Below are positions 62,993 to 64,000 of a stretch of DNA of 64,000 nucleotides, in pieces. The DNA is taken from NCBI RefSeq assembly GCF_028596025.1, contig NZ_CP117167.1, positions 4,278,001-4,342,000 on the forward strand, given 5' to 3'. Source of the stretch: Mucilaginibacter jinjuensis. Its GTDB lineage: Bacteria; Bacteroidota; Bacteroidia; Sphingobacteriales; Sphingobacteriaceae. Position 1 is the stretch's first letter; the number at the start of each line of letters is the position of its first letter. A program made the translations under genes and the position numbers. A model generated the notes under the pieces. It made no database searches. It worked only from the letters and a program-made list of their open reading frames with translations, and was not told where the DNA came from.

Positions 62993-63005
62993 ACAACTAT
63001 CTTTG
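62975..63005 (+). promoter_or_regulatory. Start-proximal promoter of pyrC
   Basis: TTG (62975-62977, inside the heptad arm), a 20-bp spacer and TATCTTTG (62998-63005) match the Bacteroidota promoter. The box ends 5 bases before the ATG at 63011. Confidence 0.55.
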
Positions 63006-63010
63006 TCCCT

Positions 63011-64000
63011 ATGTCATCAATCCTTATTAAAGCAGCCACAATAGTTAACGAGAACAAACAATTTACAGCCGACCTTTTAATTAAAGACGGCCTGATTGAA
63101 CGTATTGACGGAACAATTGATGTAAAAGCCGACCAGGAAATCAATGCGGAAGGCTTGCATTTATTCCCGGGATGTATTGATGACCAGGTGCATTTTCGCG
63201 AACCGGGCTTAACCCATAAAGGCGAAATTTATACCGAATCGCGCGCGGCTGTGGCTGGTGGTATTACTTCTTTTATGGAGATGCCGAATACAGTGCCGAA
63301 TACTTTAACGCAGGAATTACTGGAGCAGAAATACCAAATTGGCGCACAAAAATCATTAGCTAACTACTCATTTTTTATGGGGGCATCTAATGACAATCTT
63401 GATGAAGTTTTAAAAACCGATGCCAGCCAGGTATGTGGCATTAAAGTTTTCATGGGTTCATCAACAGGTAATATGTTGGTTGATAACCCTAAAACATTGG
63501 AGCATCTGTTTGCCGAATCGCCCATGCTGATTGCTACGCATTGCGAAGATGAAGCTACCATTAAAGCTAACCTGGAGCATTACAAGCAACTGGTAGGTGA
63601 GCAAAACCTGACCATAAAATTTCATCCTAAAATTCGTAGTGAAGAAGCTTGTTACTTGTCATCATCAATGGCCGTGGCATTGGCTAAGAAGCATAATACG
63701 CGTTTGCACATCCTGCATATTTCTACCGAGAAAGAAACGCACTTGTTCAGCAATGCCATCCCACTGAGCGAAAAACGGATTACTGCAGAAGCTTGTATCC
63801 ATCACCTCTGGTTTAGCGATGCTGATTACGAAACCAAAGGCAATCTCATTAAATGGAACCCAGCTGTTAAAACTGCTACAGACCGCGAAGGTATTTTGAA
63901 AGCTGTTTTAGATGGCCGCATTGATGTAATTGCTACAGATCACGCCCCTCATACTGCCGAAGAAAAGGCGCAACCTTATATGCAGGCACCATCTGGCGGC
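63011..64000 (+). CDS. pyrC: Dihydroorotase, partial (cut by window edge)
   Basis: The first 330 residues of a type I dihydroorotase of the amidohydrolase fold. It cyclises carbamoyl-aspartate to dihydroorotate in pyrimidine synthesis. The entry motif is CIDDQVHFREPG: the usual metal-binding His-x-His appears as Gln59-Val-His61. Other sites look normal: GIKVFMGSSTG, IATHCEDE, LHILHIS and IATDHAPH (catalytic Asp). The frame is open to the window end. The Gln change may be a clade feature of Bacteroidota enzymes; allantoinase or hydantoinase is a less likely alternative. Confidence 0.88.
   Translation, partial: MSSILIKAATIVNENKQFTADLLIKDGLIERIDGTIDVKADQEINAEGLHLFPGCIDDQVHFREPGLTHKGEIYTESRAAVAGGITSFMEMPNTVPNTLTQELLEQKYQIGAQKSLANYSFFMGASNDNLDEVLKTDASQVCGIKVFMGSSTGNMLVDNPKTLEHLFAESPMLIATHCEDEATIKANLEHYKQLVGEQNLTIKFHPKIRSEEACYLSSSMAVALAKKHNTRLHILHISTEKETHLFSNAIPLSEKRITAEACIHHLWFSDADYETKGNLIKWNPAVKTATDREGILKAVLDGRIDVIATDHAPHTAEEKAQPYMQAPSGG

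Overview
The window looks like a chromosomal segment of a Bacteroidota bacterium, most likely Sphingobacteriaceae (Mucilaginibacter or Pedobacter type). The evidence is a SusC/SusD pair with a hybrid two-component regulator, a PorP/SprF protein with a giant CHU_C-tailed surface protein (type IX secretion), GldC, and several TAnnTTTG promoter boxes. It carries about 46 protein genes. The last, a dihydroorotase, is cut by the window edge. I see no rRNA, tRNA, CRISPR array, transposase or prophage.

Left part, 1-28 kb, is accessory. It holds a short sacsin-like GHKL ATPase, two possible leftward small RNAs, and an orphan LytTR response regulator beside a 2516-residue secreted NHL/MBG repeat protein and its PorP/SprF partner. 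The giant gene contains three near-identical 1002-bp DNA repeats. Next come a secreted clan GH-A glycosidase (GH30-like), a TetR-MFS efflux pair with a double operator, an AhpD-like/GNAT pair, and a polysaccharide utilisation locus (HTCS, SusC, SusD, IPT-domain surface glycan-binding lipoprotein) with no glycosidase inside it.

Right part, 28-64 kb, is mostly core. It holds ferredoxin and LuxC-like acyl-CoA reductase; an FtsE-like ATPase behind a small conserved-looking ORF; grpE-dnaJ; a NatAB-type ABC exporter; Ppx/GppA; an FtsX/MacB-type permease; an M1 aminopeptidase; a DUF2520-fdx-iscX-kdsC-maf run; and a split cytochrome c maturation cluster (ccmB, ccmC, ccmD, ccmE, ccmF, with gdhA between ccmD and ccmE, and no ccmA in the window). 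After these come ogt, a signalling block of two hybrid kinases around a CheR methyltransferase, gldC with small membrane proteins, a DEAD-box helicase and pyrC.

The most unusual signal is non-coding. At eleven spacers between 29.5 and 63 kb there are degenerate arrays built on a 7-bp period (8 bp at one locus). Many are paired as inverted arms, and the word differs between loci. I saw none in the first 28 kb. In two divergent gene pairs (ccmB/ogt and helicase/pyrC) the arms fill the space between two start-proximal TAnnTTTG boxes that would give nearly leaderless mRNAs. Two further families of longer palindromic intergenic repeats are also present.
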